Origin: Buttiauxella sp. A111
GTDB taxonomy: Bacteria; Pseudomonadota; Gammaproteobacteria; Enterobacterales; Enterobacteriaceae
NCBI RefSeq assembly: GCF_014189855.1
Contig: NZ_BJFN01000001.1
Coordinates: 62,001 to 126,000 of the forward strand
Reading direction: 5' to 3'
Length of the DNA stretch: 64,000 nt
Below, piece by piece: positions 53,561 to 61,582 of this stretch. The first letter of the stretch is position 1. Each line of letters starts with the position of its first letter. Position numbers and translations under genes: made by a program. A model generated the notes under the pieces. It ran no database searches and was not told the origin of the DNA. It was given only the letters and a program-made list of their open reading frames with translations.

Positions 53561-54469
53561 ATGGCTGAATCGGCAAGTAACGAGCGTTTTGATAATTGGC
53601 TCGAGCATATCAACCGCGCCTGCGGCCCTTTCTCCGGGCAACTTTTAGATGGCGGATTCCACGGATCTTTGCAGGAGTATCACGCCAATGCCATGAAACT
53701 GAGTGTGGTAGAAACCGCGCATTCGCGCCTGTTCCGCTCTCAATATGAAGTCGCCCGCAGCAACGACGCCTGGTTTTACACCGTGTTTCAGCTTGATGGC
53801 GAGGCGGTTCTGGAACAAGGCAACAATCAGGCCGTCTTGCACGGCGGTGATATCACCCTTATCGACGCTTCGCGCCCGTGTAGCATTATGTATACCCAGC
53901 CCACGAAACAAATCTCGCTGCTGGTTCCGCGTCACTTAATTGAACAAAACCGGCGTTCGGGCGATCTGCCTTGTGCGCAACGGCTGAGTGCCGACATGCC
54001 GGTGGTGAAAATGAGCCAGCGCCTGCTCCATGAAAGTATGAAAAACCCCACTCTGAATATCTGTGAAAGCGAAGCCGCACTGGAAGCGATTATCTGCCTG
54101 CTCCGTCCGATGTTGCAGATGCATGATGCCCCGCACTCCAGGCGTGATAAGCAACTTGAGCGCGTGATGGGGCTGATTGATAGCCATATTCAGTCAGAAG
54201 ATCTGCGCCCGGAATGGATTGCCAGTGAAGCAGGAATGTCAGTGCGCAGCCTGTATCGTATGTTCGCCGATAAAGGCCTGGTGGTAGCGCAATATATTAA
54301 AAACCGCCGCCTGGATTTATGTGCACAAGCGCTGCGCACTGCGAGCGCTACCGAGAAACTGGCAGGTATTGGCTATAACTGGGGATTCACCGATCACAGT
54401 CACTTTTCGACCGCATTTAAGCTTCGTTTCGGCGTATCACCTGGGGAGTACCGTAAGCGCTGGCAATAG
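53561..54469 (+). CDS. feaR: AraC-family activator FeaR
   Basis: Transcriptional activator of 302 residues, very similar to E. coli FeaR (301). It has an N-terminal cupin-like sensor with DDAWFYTVFQL-type segment (SNDAWFYTVFQLDGEAVLEQ) and GDITLIDASRPCSIMY. The C-terminal AraC domain (about 195-300) contains RPEWIASEAGMSVRSLYRMF and AGIGYNWGFTDHSHFSTAFK. In E. coli it activates feaB and tynA in response to aromatic amines or their aldehydes. The start ATG has GAGGTGAAC upstream. It converges on paaY. Confidence 0.95.
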   Translation: MAESASNERFDNWLEHINRACGPFSGQLLDGGFHGSLQEYHANAMKLSVVETAHSRLFRSQYEVARSNDAWFYTVFQLDGEAVLEQGNNQAVLHGGDITLIDASRPCSIMYTQPTKQISLLVPRHLIEQNRRSGDLPCAQRLSADMPVVKMSQRLLHESMKNPTLNICESEAALEAIICLLRPMLQMHDAPHSRRDKQLERVMGLIDSHIQSEDLRPEWIASEAGMSVRSLYRMFADKGLVVAQYIKNRRLDLCAQALRTASATEKLAGIGYNWGFTDHSHFSTAFKLRFGVSPGEYRKRWQ

Positions 54470-54475
54470 GATTTC

Positions 54476-54512
54476 GCAGGGTGGACAAGCGACAACACCG
54501 CCCTGCATTTTC
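54476..54512. terminator. Terminator between feaR and paaY
   Basis: GCAGGGTGG (54476-54484) pairs with CCGCCCTGC (54498-54506), 9 pairs with one G-U and a 13-nt loop, followed by ATTTTCTT. It lies between the convergent feaR and paaY genes. Confidence 0.55.
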
Positions 54513-54530
54513 TTCGGTTCTTGCAAGACG

Positions 54531-55121
54531 CTACGATTTTGGCTGGTAAACGCTGCCCATCGTTTTTTCATGGCGATTGGCTTCAACTTCACGCAACGGT
54601 TCAACCTGATGCATCGTTTGCTGACAGCGAATCACCAGTTCCTGATATTCACGCGTGCCCTTCTTCTTCCACTCAATTTCATCCGCACGCAACTCACGCA
54701 CGAATTTTGCCGGGCTGCCAAGGATCATTTGATTGGCGCCAAATTCAGCTCTCGCTTTAACGAACGCCGTAGCGCCAACAATACTGTTTTCGCCAATTTG
54801 TGCGCCATCAAGGATGACCGCATTCATGCCAATCAACACATTTTTGCCAATCAAACAGCCGTGCAGGATCGCACCATGCCCGATGTGTCCGTCCTCTTCA
54901 ACAATGGTGTCCTGCTCCGGGAAACCGTGCATCACGCAATTATCCTGAACGTTAGCGCCATCTTTAACGATGATGCGCCCAAAGTCGCCGCGTAAACTGG
55001 CATTGGGCCCGATGTACACACGATGGCCAATAATCACATCGCCAATCAATACGGCTGTGGGATGCACATAACTGTCTTCCGGTACCACGGGCGTAAGCCC
55101 ATCGATTTGATATACAGGCAT
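54531..55121 (-). CDS. paaY: PaaY, gamma-carbonic-anhydrase-fold thioesterase of phenylacetate catabolism
   Basis: Left-handed beta-helix protein of 196 residues, the same length as E. coli PaaY. The hexapeptide repeats are visible across 20-150 ([40 protein letters not shown]). The zinc histidines lie in [24 protein letters not shown]. PaaY hydrolyses dead-end 2-hydroxycyclohepta-1,4,6-triene-1-formyl-CoA, sparing CoA. It follows paaX with a 9-base gap, so it is co-transcribed with the repressor. Confidence 0.95.
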   Translation of the reverse strand: MPVYQIDGLTPVVPEDSYVHPTAVLIGDVIIGHRVYIGPNASLRGDFGRIIVKDGANVQDNCVMHGFPEQDTIVEEDGHIGHGAILHGCLIGKNVLIGMNAVILDGAQIGENSIVGATAFVKARAEFGANQMILGSPAKFVRELRADEIEWKKKGTREYQELVIRCQQTMHQVEPLREVEANRHEKTMGSVYQPKS

Positions 55122-55130
55122 AATTTTCCC

Positions 55131-56063
55131 TTACGGATTCACATTGATACCAGCAAAACGCTGGAAATAACCGCTTCCCGGCTGCGGTAGATCGCCAACC
55201 GAGGTTTCGCCATGTTCACTCACAAACTGCAGCGCGCCGGGGGCAACACGTTGGTAAATGTTGATGCACAGTTGGCGGGCACTTTGCCCCTGCCAGTGCG
55301 GCGGCAGCAATTCGTCCGGCAGCAGTGGGTCTTTTAACACGACGCGACGATAGAAATGGATCAGCAGAAGTTGGATCTGGAAACAGCGCAGTGGAGTCAG
55401 TTCGCTCTCGTCCGCCTCACGTAGCAACGGCAATAACGGGCGAAACGAGTTAATAAACTCGCCGTAGCGTTCATTTTTATCGGTGAGTAACCAGCACTCT
55501 TCGACTCGCGCTTTGAGCGCGGTTTCTGAGGCCTGCAGGGGGGAACTGGCTTCAAAACAGATGACGTTATCTGCAACACCGGCTTCATGCAGCAAGCTCT
55601 GTACATCGGCAAGATTTTGCGACGGTGAGGCCATCAGGCTCGGCGCAAGCGTGCCAAATCCCTGCCAGATAAGCTGTTTTTTAACCTGTTGCAGGGTGTT
55701 TTTCTCAAGCCCTTCAGAAAGTAACAGCAACCACTTGCCATCCCATTCAGGTTGGCCGGCACGGTAGATTTTCGCTTCAGCACGGCGGGTCATACGCTGG
55801 CCCATCTCGGTCAGGCGATAAAAACTACGCCGCCCGACGCGCTCCACATCAAGCCAGCCTTCTTTGTTGAGTCTGAATAACGAAGTGCGCACGAAACGTT
55901 CGCCGAAACCGAGTGACTCCAGCATGGTCGCAAGGCTTCCAAGCCAGATTTCCCCACCGCGATGAGCCAGAGCATCACCGTACAAAGAGACAATCAGCGA
56001 TGTTCCGCTAATGGGGACGGCACTGACCGCCTGCTGAATAAACTGTTCCAGTTTGTTGCTCAT
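55131..56063 (-). CDS. paaX: Phenylacetyl-CoA-responsive repressor PaaX
   Basis: Repressor of 310 residues (316 in E. coli). The GntR-like winged helix N-terminus carries SLYGDALAHRGGEIWLGSLA and VRTSLFRLNKEGWLDVERVG. The C-terminal part contains PaaX-type LLIHFYRRVVLKDPLLPDELLPPHW. PaaX represses the paa operons and is released by phenylacetyl-CoA. Here it is separated from paaK by an inserted toxin-antitoxin pair on the other strand, so it must use its own promoter. Confidence 0.95.
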   Translation of the reverse strand: MSNKLEQFIQQAVSAVPISGTSLIVSLYGDALAHRGGEIWLGSLATMLESLGFGERFVRTSLFRLNKEGWLDVERVGRRSFYRLTEMGQRMTRRAEAKIYRAGQPEWDGKWLLLLSEGLEKNTLQQVKKQLIWQGFGTLAPSLMASPSQNLADVQSLLHEAGVADNVICFEASSPLQASETALKARVEECWLLTDKNERYGEFINSFRPLLPLLREADESELTPLRCFQIQLLLIHFYRRVVLKDPLLPDELLPPHWQGQSARQLCINIYQRVAPGALQFVSEHGETSVGDLPQPGSGYFQRFAGINVNP

Positions 56064-56370
56064 AGATAGCCGAAAGTTCCGTTTAAACCGTCAATACCTA
56101 AAACATAGCACAACAAAGATAATAAAAATCATGCCATTACAAATATGATTCACAATTTTGATATTTAATTAATACATGCATTGTTTATTGATTGCGCCGA
56201 GCCACGGCGCCGCAGAACGCCACAACTCATCAGTCAAAATGTTGCATTTTGCGAGGTGCTTCCACGTTGTTTACCTCGTGTGTTGTGCAGCCATTTTTTC
56301 CCCTTCATTCTTCGATTGCATAAAAAACAAACCAACATTATGATTGGGTCATAAGTAAGGATTTTGCTCG
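56064..56370. promoter_or_regulatory. Divergent promoter region of paaX and the toxin-antitoxin pair
   Basis: 307 bases without a gene. AATATGATTCACAAT (56142-56156) matches the PaaX operator consensus WWTRTGATTCGYGWT, as remembered, at 13 of 15 positions and lies 79 bases before paaX, fitting autoregulation. A palindrome AAAATG-TTG-CATTTT spans 56236-56250 and a looser CGAGGT/ACCTCG repeat spans 56252-56278. The promoter of the toxin-antitoxin pair is listed separately. Confidence 0.5.
56316..56344 (+). promoter_or_regulatory. Sigma-70 promoter of the toxin-antitoxin pair
   Basis: TTGCAT (56316-56321), a 17-base spacer and TATGAT (56339-56344) form a good sigma-70 promoter. Transcription would begin about 20 bases before the toxin start at 56371. 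Confidence 0.65.
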
Positions 56371-56736
56371 ATGGAAAGAGAAGATTTTGGCTTGCAGTGG
56401 TTACTGGAACTTCATGGTGTCGTTGTTCATATGGACGATGGGTTTTGGTGGAAAGCTGAAGCCTGGTGCGTTCCACGTTCGGTCCTTTGTCCGCACGGTA
56501 TTCGTTATTCGTTAACCTTACATAATAAGTACAACACGCGTATTTTTGGTTATGACAATGCTCATGGCATCAGAGCGGCTAGCAATGGGAAGTTTGGCAG
56601 CCGAATCGTCCGGGATCACGTTCACCTGACATCGTCTGATAAAGGACATTTCTATGAATTTTCCTCAGCGTCACAACTGCTGGAAGATTTTTTTAAACAC
56701 AGTGATGAGATCATCAAATCAAGGAGAAAGCGATGA
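56371..56736 (+). CDS. TumE-like toxin (DUF6516 family)
   Basis: Protein of 121 residues. The segment RYSLTLHNKYNTRIFGYDNAH is the hallmark of the TumE/DUF6516 toxin family, followed by the expected HVHLTS, YEFSSASQLLEDFF and a basic C-terminus. TumE-type toxins occur with a small winged-helix antitoxin, exactly as here. AAGGA precedes the start. The stop overlaps the antitoxin start by four bases (ATGA). Biochemical activity is not established from sequence. The pair sits on the opposite strand between paaX and paaK, an insertion relative to E. coli. Confidence 0.82.
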   Translation: MEREDFGLQWLLELHGVVVHMDDGFWWKAEAWCVPRSVLCPHGIRYSLTLHNKYNTRIFGYDNAHGIRAASNGKFGSRIVRDHVHLTSSDKGHFYEFSSASQLLEDFFKHSDEIIKSRRKR

Positions 56737-57110
56737 AGGCAAGAATTGGCATCATGCAGAATGAACTTATCCAAAAACATATGCTTGCTATCGTGTCCGG
56801 CAAGTATCACCGGGCACCGGATGAACCTAAAATTTGGTTCACATCCATCAACGCGTTGGGCCAAATCCTCAACCCTGAAAACATCGCACTCTTGCGACTC
56901 ATAGCTGAACATCAACCTGAAACAATCACTGAACTGGCGGCTTTGTCGAACCGTCAGCTCAGTAATTTGTCAGTCACTTTGCAGACGCTAAACGGGTACG
57001 GATTTGTCGAGTTGATCAAAACGGGTCGCAAAGTCACACCTAAAGCGCTGTTTACCGATTTTGAAATTATCGTCGACAGCGCCCTGGAAGCCCGAATTCT
57101 CGCCTCGTAA
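56733..57110 (+). CDS. TumA-like antitoxin, winged-helix DNA-binding protein
   Basis: Protein of 125 residues. The MarR/HVO_A0114-like winged helix covers about 45-120: NPENIALLRLIAEHQPETIT, then ELAALSNRQLSNLSVTLQTL and GYGFVELIKTGRKVTPKAL. This partner type is standard for TumE toxins. The N-terminal 40 residues probably bind the toxin. Toxin-first order with overlap suggests the antitoxin level is set by coupling and by autoregulation at the upstream palindromes. Confidence 0.82.
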   Translation: MKARIGIMQNELIQKHMLAIVSGKYHRAPDEPKIWFTSINALGQILNPENIALLRLIAEHQPETITELAALSNRQLSNLSVTLQTLNGYGFVELIKTGRKVTPKALFTDFEIIVDSALEARILAS

Positions 57111-57111
57111 A

Positions 57112-57131
57112 CACGCCCCCGTAGGGGCGTG
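57112..57131. terminator. Hairpin between the antitoxin gene and paaK
   Basis: CACGCCCC (57112-57119) pairs with GGGGCGTG (57124-57131) around CGTA. It lies between convergent genes. No T run on either side, so efficiency is uncertain. Confidence 0.5.
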
Positions 57132-57135
57132 AAAG

Positions 57136-58452
57136 TTACTGATTAGCCGCCTGGCGTAAATCGCAAACGCGAATCGCTTTTCCTTCCGAGCGTGGCAGGC
57201 TGCCGCAGTTCACAATGCTGATATCCGTAGAAATGCCAACCATAGACTTAATACGATGGCGCAACTGATGGCAGACAGAACAACGCTGTTCCTGACTCAG
57301 GTACAAGCTGCTCTCTTTCAGCTCCACCTTAACGGAAAGCGTGTCGAGATGGCCGTCGCGATGCACTTCTAACTGATAATGCGGCGCAAGGTGTTCAAAC
57401 TTCACAATCTCTTCTTCGAGCTGTGATGGGAACACATTCACACCACGGATGATCAGCATATCGTCTGAACGTCCGGTAATGCGGTCCATGCGACGCATTG
57501 TGCGCGCGGTGCCTGGCAGTAAGCGGGTCAGGTCGCGTGTTCGGTAGCGAATCACCGGCAGTGCTTCTTTGGTTAGCGTGGTAAACAGTAATTCGCCCTG
57601 CTCGCCATCTTCCAGCGGTGTTCCGCTAATCGGGTCGACGATTTCAGGATAGAAGTGATCCTCCCAAATGGTCGGGCCGTCGGTGGTTTCCAGACACTCC
57701 ATCGCCACACCCGGTCCCATCACTTCAGACAAACCGTAAATATCCAGTGCGGTGATCCCCAGGCGACGTTCGATTTCACGGCGCATGGCGTGTGTCCACG
57801 GTTCAGCACCAAACACCCCAACACGCAGCGAGCAATCCCGCGCATCTCCGCCCATCTGGCGTTCCAGCTCTTCAATCAGATTCAGGCACCAGGATGGCGT
57901 CACCATAATCATATCAGGGCGGAAATCACGAATAAGCTGAGCCTGTTTCTCTGTTTGCCCGCCTGACATTGGGATAACCGTCGCCCCAAGACGTTCAGCG
58001 CCATAGTGCGCGCCAAGGCCGCCGGTAAATAAACCGTAACCATAAGCCACATGAATTTTGTCTTTTGGCGTACCGCCCGCAGCACGCAAAGAACGGGCAA
58101 CGATGTCGGCCCAGGTATCAATGTCCTTTTGCGTATAACCGACAACCGTTGGTTTACCGGTGGTGCCAGATGAAGCGTGGATACGTACGACCTGCTCCAT
58201 CGGCACAGCAAAGGTGTCAAACGGATAGTTGTCGCGCAAATCCTGTTTTGTGGTGCACGGAAAGAGGCGAATATCTTTTAGCTCTTTGAAATCATCAGGA
58301 TGCACACCGACCGCGTCAAATTTGCGTTTGTACATCGGCACGTTGTTGTAGGCGTGGTTAAGCGTCCATTTCATACGCTGCGTTTGTAAGGCCTGCAGCT
58401 CATCAAGCGACGCGGTTTCAATCGGTTCCAGCTTAGTTGTTGTGTTTATCAT
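57136..58452 (-). CDS. paaK: Phenylacetate-CoA ligase PaaK
   Basis: AMP-forming ligase of 438 residues (437 in E. coli) that converts phenylacetate, ATP and CoA to phenylacetyl-CoA, the first committed step. The P-loop-like motif is HASSGTTGKPTVVGYT. Further motifs are LSEVMGPGVAMEC, YRTRDLTRLL and the C-terminal lysine in SEGKAIRVCDLR. It is the last gene of the long paa operon running leftward, 22 bases after paaJ. Confidence 0.96.
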   Translation of the reverse strand: MINTTTKLEPIETASLDELQALQTQRMKWTLNHAYNNVPMYKRKFDAVGVHPDDFKELKDIRLFPCTTKQDLRDNYPFDTFAVPMEQVVRIHASSGTTGKPTVVGYTQKDIDTWADIVARSLRAAGGTPKDKIHVAYGYGLFTGGLGAHYGAERLGATVIPMSGGQTEKQAQLIRDFRPDMIMVTPSWCLNLIEELERQMGGDARDCSLRVGVFGAEPWTHAMRREIERRLGITALDIYGLSEVMGPGVAMECLETTDGPTIWEDHFYPEIVDPISGTPLEDGEQGELLFTTLTKEALPVIRYRTRDLTRLLPGTARTMRRMDRITGRSDDMLIIRGVNVFPSQLEEEIVKFEHLAPHYQLEVHRDGHLDTLSVKVELKESSLYLSQEQRCSVCHQLRHRIKSMVGISTDISIVNCGSLPRSEGKAIRVCDLRQAANQ

Positions 58453-58474
58453 TATAGGGTACTCGCAGGGTTGA

Positions 58475-59683
58475 TTAGCTCACACGCTCAAGGATCAGGG
58501 CAATGCCCTGGCCAACACCGATACACATCGTACACAGGGCGAAACGTCCCTTGCGACGATGCAGTTCGTGGCTGGCGGCTAGCGCCAGTCGGGCTCCACT
58601 CATGCCCAATGGATGGCCTAATGCAATCGCGCCGCCGTTGGGATTAACATGTGGGGCGTCGTCAGGCAGCCCCAATTGTCGTAACACTCCCAGCGCCTGC
58701 GCGGCAAAGGCCTCATTGAGTTCGATGACATCCATATCGTTGATAGAAAGTCCGGCCAGTTCCAACACCTTGCGGGTGGCAGGTACCGGTCCAAGTCCCA
58801 TCAAGCGCGGTTCGACACCCGCAGTTGCCATCGCCACAATGCGGGTTCGTGGCGTTAAACCGTGACGGCGGGCAGCAGCTTCGCTTGCAATAATCAGCGC
58901 TGCGGCACCATCGTTTACGCCAGAAGCATTGCCTGCGGTGATCACCCCGTTTTTGCGGAACGGTGCTTTCAATCCATTGAGTTGTTGCAAAGTTGTTTCA
59001 GGGCGAGGATGTTCATCTTCGCGAACTTCCGTCACCGCCCCTTTCTTACCCTTCAATACCACCGGTACGATTTCCTGCGCCAGCACACCATTTTTACGTG
59101 CTTGCTCTGCACGTTGTTGGCTACGCCACGCGAATGCATCTTGATCGTCACGGGTTATGCTTAACAACTCAGCTACATTCTCTGCCGTTTCGGGCATGCT
59201 GTCAGTACCAAAGTGTTCAGCCATGAGCGGGTTCACAAAACGCCAGCCGATAGTGGTATCGAACATCTCTGCCTGCCGCTGGAACGGGGTAGTTGCCTTG
59301 CCCATCACGAACGGTGCGCGTGACATTGACTCCACACCACCGGCAATGATTAATCCGGCATCACCGGCTTTGATTGCCCGCGCAGCCATACCTAACGCAT
59401 CAAGACCCGAGCCGCAGAGGCGGTTAATCGTGGTGCCAGAAATTGTCTGCGGCAGACCCGCTAACAATGTCGCCATGCGGGCCACGTTACGGTTATCTTC
59501 CCCCGCCTGATTTGCACAACCGAGGAGAACATCGTCCACCGCGTTCCAGTCAAGATTCGGGTAACGCGCCATCAACTCTTTAAGCGGGATGGCGGCCAGA
59601 TCATCGGCACGTACGGAGGAAAGTGCTCCGCCGTAACGACCAATGGGCGTTCTTACACCGTCACAGATAAATGCGTCGTTCAT
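58475..59683 (-). CDS. paaJ: 3-oxoadipyl-CoA / 3-oxo-5,6-dehydrosuberyl-CoA thiolase PaaJ
   Basis: Thiolase of 402 residues. The nucleophilic Cys lies in NRLCGSGLDALG, the His in NPNGGAIALGHPLGMSGAR and the second Cys in CTMCIGVGQGIALI. It cleaves 3-oxoadipyl-CoA to succinyl-CoA and acetyl-CoA and also the dehydrosuberyl intermediate. Its start overlaps the end of paaI by four bases, showing coupling. Confidence 0.96.
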   Translation of the reverse strand: MNDAFICDGVRTPIGRYGGALSSVRADDLAAIPLKELMARYPNLDWNAVDDVLLGCANQAGEDNRNVARMATLLAGLPQTISGTTINRLCGSGLDALGMAARAIKAGDAGLIIAGGVESMSRAPFVMGKATTPFQRQAEMFDTTIGWRFVNPLMAEHFGTDSMPETAENVAELLSITRDDQDAFAWRSQQRAEQARKNGVLAQEIVPVVLKGKKGAVTEVREDEHPRPETTLQQLNGLKAPFRKNGVITAGNASGVNDGAAALIIASEAAARRHGLTPRTRIVAMATAGVEPRLMGLGPVPATRKVLELAGLSINDMDVIELNEAFAAQALGVLRQLGLPDDAPHVNPNGGAIALGHPLGMSGARLALAASHELHRRKGRFALCTMCIGVGQGIALILERVS

Positions 59684-60105
59684 AGTTTGGCTCCAGAAAC
59701 AGTTGTGCCGATGCGATGCGAACGCCCGCGGAACAGGGCTATCGTTTTCTCGTGCTGATTAAGAATTTCAATGTCATAGACGCCGGTTAGCCGCCCCTGC
59801 GTGCGCACCTGAGCAATCGCGGTAAGTGTGTCGCCCGCAAGCCCAGGCCGGACAAAATCGATGCTGCAACCGGATGCTACGGCTGCCAACCCCTGGCTGT
59901 TGCAGGCGTAGGCAAACGCGGTGTCAGCGAGCGTAAACAGTTGCCCGCCGTGGCAGGTCTGGTGGCCGTTGAGCATGGCTTCCGTAATGGTCATCGTCAG
60001 GCGTGCAAAACCTTCGCCCATCTCCTGGATTTCAATGCCCATCTGCTGCGCACAGTTATCGCGGGCGTACATTTCCCGGGCGTTGGCCCATGCATTAATG
60101 CTCAT
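59680..60105 (-). CDS. paaI: Hotdog-fold acyl-CoA thioesterase PaaI
   Basis: Thioesterase of 141 residues. The hotdog motif is LNGHQTCHGGQLFTLADTAF, with the catalytic Asp in LADTAFAYA. It removes hydroxylated phenylacetyl-CoA that would trap CoA. The start at 60105 (MSINAWANAREMYAR) matches the family and overlaps the end of paaH by 11 bases; the open frame upstream lies inside paaH and is not used. Confidence 0.95.
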   Translation of the reverse strand: MSINAWANAREMYARDNCAQQMGIEIQEMGEGFARLTMTITEAMLNGHQTCHGGQLFTLADTAFAYACNSQGLAAVASGCSIDFVRPGLAGDTLTAIAQVRTQGRLTGVYDIEILNQHEKTIALFRGRSHRIGTTVSGAKL

Positions 60106-61582
60106 GTTGAGTCTCCAGCAGTGCGCGTTGACGCAGCAGCGATGTCGGGCGATAGCGCTCCTCGCCGTAATGTTGTTGCAGGTTTTCCAGCAGACGCAGC
60201 ACGTTCTGCCAGCCAAGTTCTGCACCCCACGCCAGCGGGCCGTGTGGATAATTCACCCCCAGACGCATGGCGGTATCAATGTCTTGTTCGCAGGCCACCC
60301 CTTTTTGCAGCGCGTCCGACGCTTCATTGGCCAACATTGCCACGGTGCGCCACACCAACATGCCAGGGTAATCGCTCAGCATCAGTACCTGTTTGCCCTG
60401 CTGTTGGAAGAAACGAACCACTTTGGCGGTTTGTTCCGGCGTGTTACCTGCTGCCGCCGCCAGTACAACCAGCGGTGAGCGCTGCCAGTCATTTACCAAA
60501 TCCAGCAATACCACTGGCCGTTGCAGACGTTTTGCCAGTTGAGTCGCCGTTTCACCTTGTGTGACCTGTACCCAAACGTCATCAAGTTCCAGAGATGAAT
60601 CAGTGACACTGTCACGAGATTCCGTATTATTGAGCCATGCTGCGCGACCGTGGCGTTGAATGTGCCCAGCTTGCGCACTGGAGGGCAGTACCGCCTGATA
60701 TGGCAAGGATTCATTGAGCGGCCAGCTAAACACACCCTGCCCGGTTTTCTTGCCCAGACGTTTACCAAGCACCAGTTCTTGTTGAATCAGTGATGGTAAA
60801 AAACGTCGCTCCTGCCAGAAGCCGTTGAACACCGAACACGTCACGGCAAAGTTAACGTCCTGACCAATCAAATCTGTCAGTGCAAGCGGCCCCATCGGGA
60901 AGCCGCCGCAGTCGCGCAGTGCCGCATCAATCACGCCAGCGGGTGCAATCTGTTCTTCCAGTGCCCGCCACGCTTCAGCATAAAAAGGACGCGCAACGCG
61001 GTTGACGATAAATCCCGGCGTGGAGTGGCAACGCACGGGCTGTTTCCCCCAACGGAGCGCAAGTTCAGTCAGGCTTTCCAGCACGGCGGGCGAGGTTTCC
61101 AGCCCGCTCACCACTTCCACCAGTTTCATTACCGGAGCCGGATTAAAGAAATGCAGCCCAGCAACGCGCTGCGGGTATTCAACGCCGCTGGCAATCGCGG
61201 TAATGGAAATTGACGAGGTGTTACTGGCGAACGTCGTGTCGGGCGAGCACACCGCTGCAAGCTCACGGAAAATCGCCTGTTTGATATCGATTTGCTCAGC
61301 AGCCGCTTCAATCACCAGTGCCGCATCAGCCAGTTCATGAATACTCTGTGCCGCCAGTAAACGGTTAACGGTGGCATTTTTGTCGGTTTCTGAAAGCTTG
61401 CCCTTTGCCACCCGAGCGCTCAGTGTTGTGGCGATACCATCGATGGCACGCGCCGCAGCGCCTGGCTGGATATCATAAATCCTGACCTGGTGCCCCGCCT
61501 GAGCAGCAACCTGAGCAATTCCTGCTCCCATGGTTCCGCTGCCAATCACGGCGATAACTGAATGTGGAGTCAGCATCATCAT
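60095..61582 (-). CDS. paaH: 3-hydroxyadipyl-CoA dehydrogenase PaaH
   Basis: NAD+-dependent dehydrogenase of 495 residues, about 20 longer than E. coli PaaH (475). The Rossmann motif is VIGSGTMGAGIAQVAAQAGH. The catalytic region contains LHFFNPAPVMKLVEVV and CHSTPGFIVNRV. The C-terminal domain repeats the 3HCDH fold (LGVNYPHGPLAWG). The extra residues fall in the linker between the two halves (about 310-350), which also carries the matS site. Stop and start codons overlap those of paaG and paaI. Confidence 0.96.
   Translation of the reverse strand: MMMLTPHSVIAVIGSGTMGAGIAQVAAQAGHQVRIYDIQPGAAARAIDGIATTLSARVAKGKLSETDKNATVNRLLAAQSIHELADAALVIEAAAEQIDIKQAIFRELAAVCSPDTTFASNTSSISITAIASGVEYPQRVAGLHFFNPAPVMKLVEVVSGLETSPAVLESLTELALRWGKQPVRCHSTPGFIVNRVARPFYAEAWRALEEQIAPAGVIDAALRDCGGFPMGPLALTDLIGQDVNFAVTCSVFNGFWQERRFLPSLIQQELVLGKRLGKKTGQGVFSWPLNESLPYQAVLPSSAQAGHIQRHGRAAWLNNTESRDSVTDSSLELDDVWVQVTQGETATQLAKRLQRPVVLLDLVNDWQRSPLVVLAAAAGNTPEQTAKVVRFFQQQGKQVLMLSDYPGMLVWRTVAMLANEASDALQKGVACEQDIDTAMRLGVNYPHGPLAWGAELGWQNVLRLLENLQQHYGEERYRPTSLLRQRALLETQHEH
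60603..60615. other. matS: matS site (MatP binding, Ter macrodomain)
   Basis: GTGACACTGTCAC matches the 13-base MatP consensus GTGACRNYGTCAC at every defined position. It lies in the linker-coding part of paaH, 36 kb right of dif. MatP bound at such sites organises the terminus macrodomain and links it to the divisome. Confidence 0.85.
60735..60742 (-). other. KOPS (FtsK-orienting octamer)
   Basis: CCCTGCCC on the + strand, pointing back to dif, inside paaH. Confidence 0.7.

Noticed and set aside
54321..54995. A 224-codon + strand frame across feaR's end and paaY
   Set aside because: It overlaps the feaR 3' end in another frame and is antisense to paaY; the protein shows no domain.
60106..60225. 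N-terminal extension of paaI into paaH
   Set aside because: Cys-rich, unlike any thioesterase; the family start MSINAWANA at 60105 is clear.
59921..60564. Two long + strand frames opposite paaI and paaH
   Set aside because: Antisense shadows of paaI/paaH; low-complexity composition and no ribosome sites.
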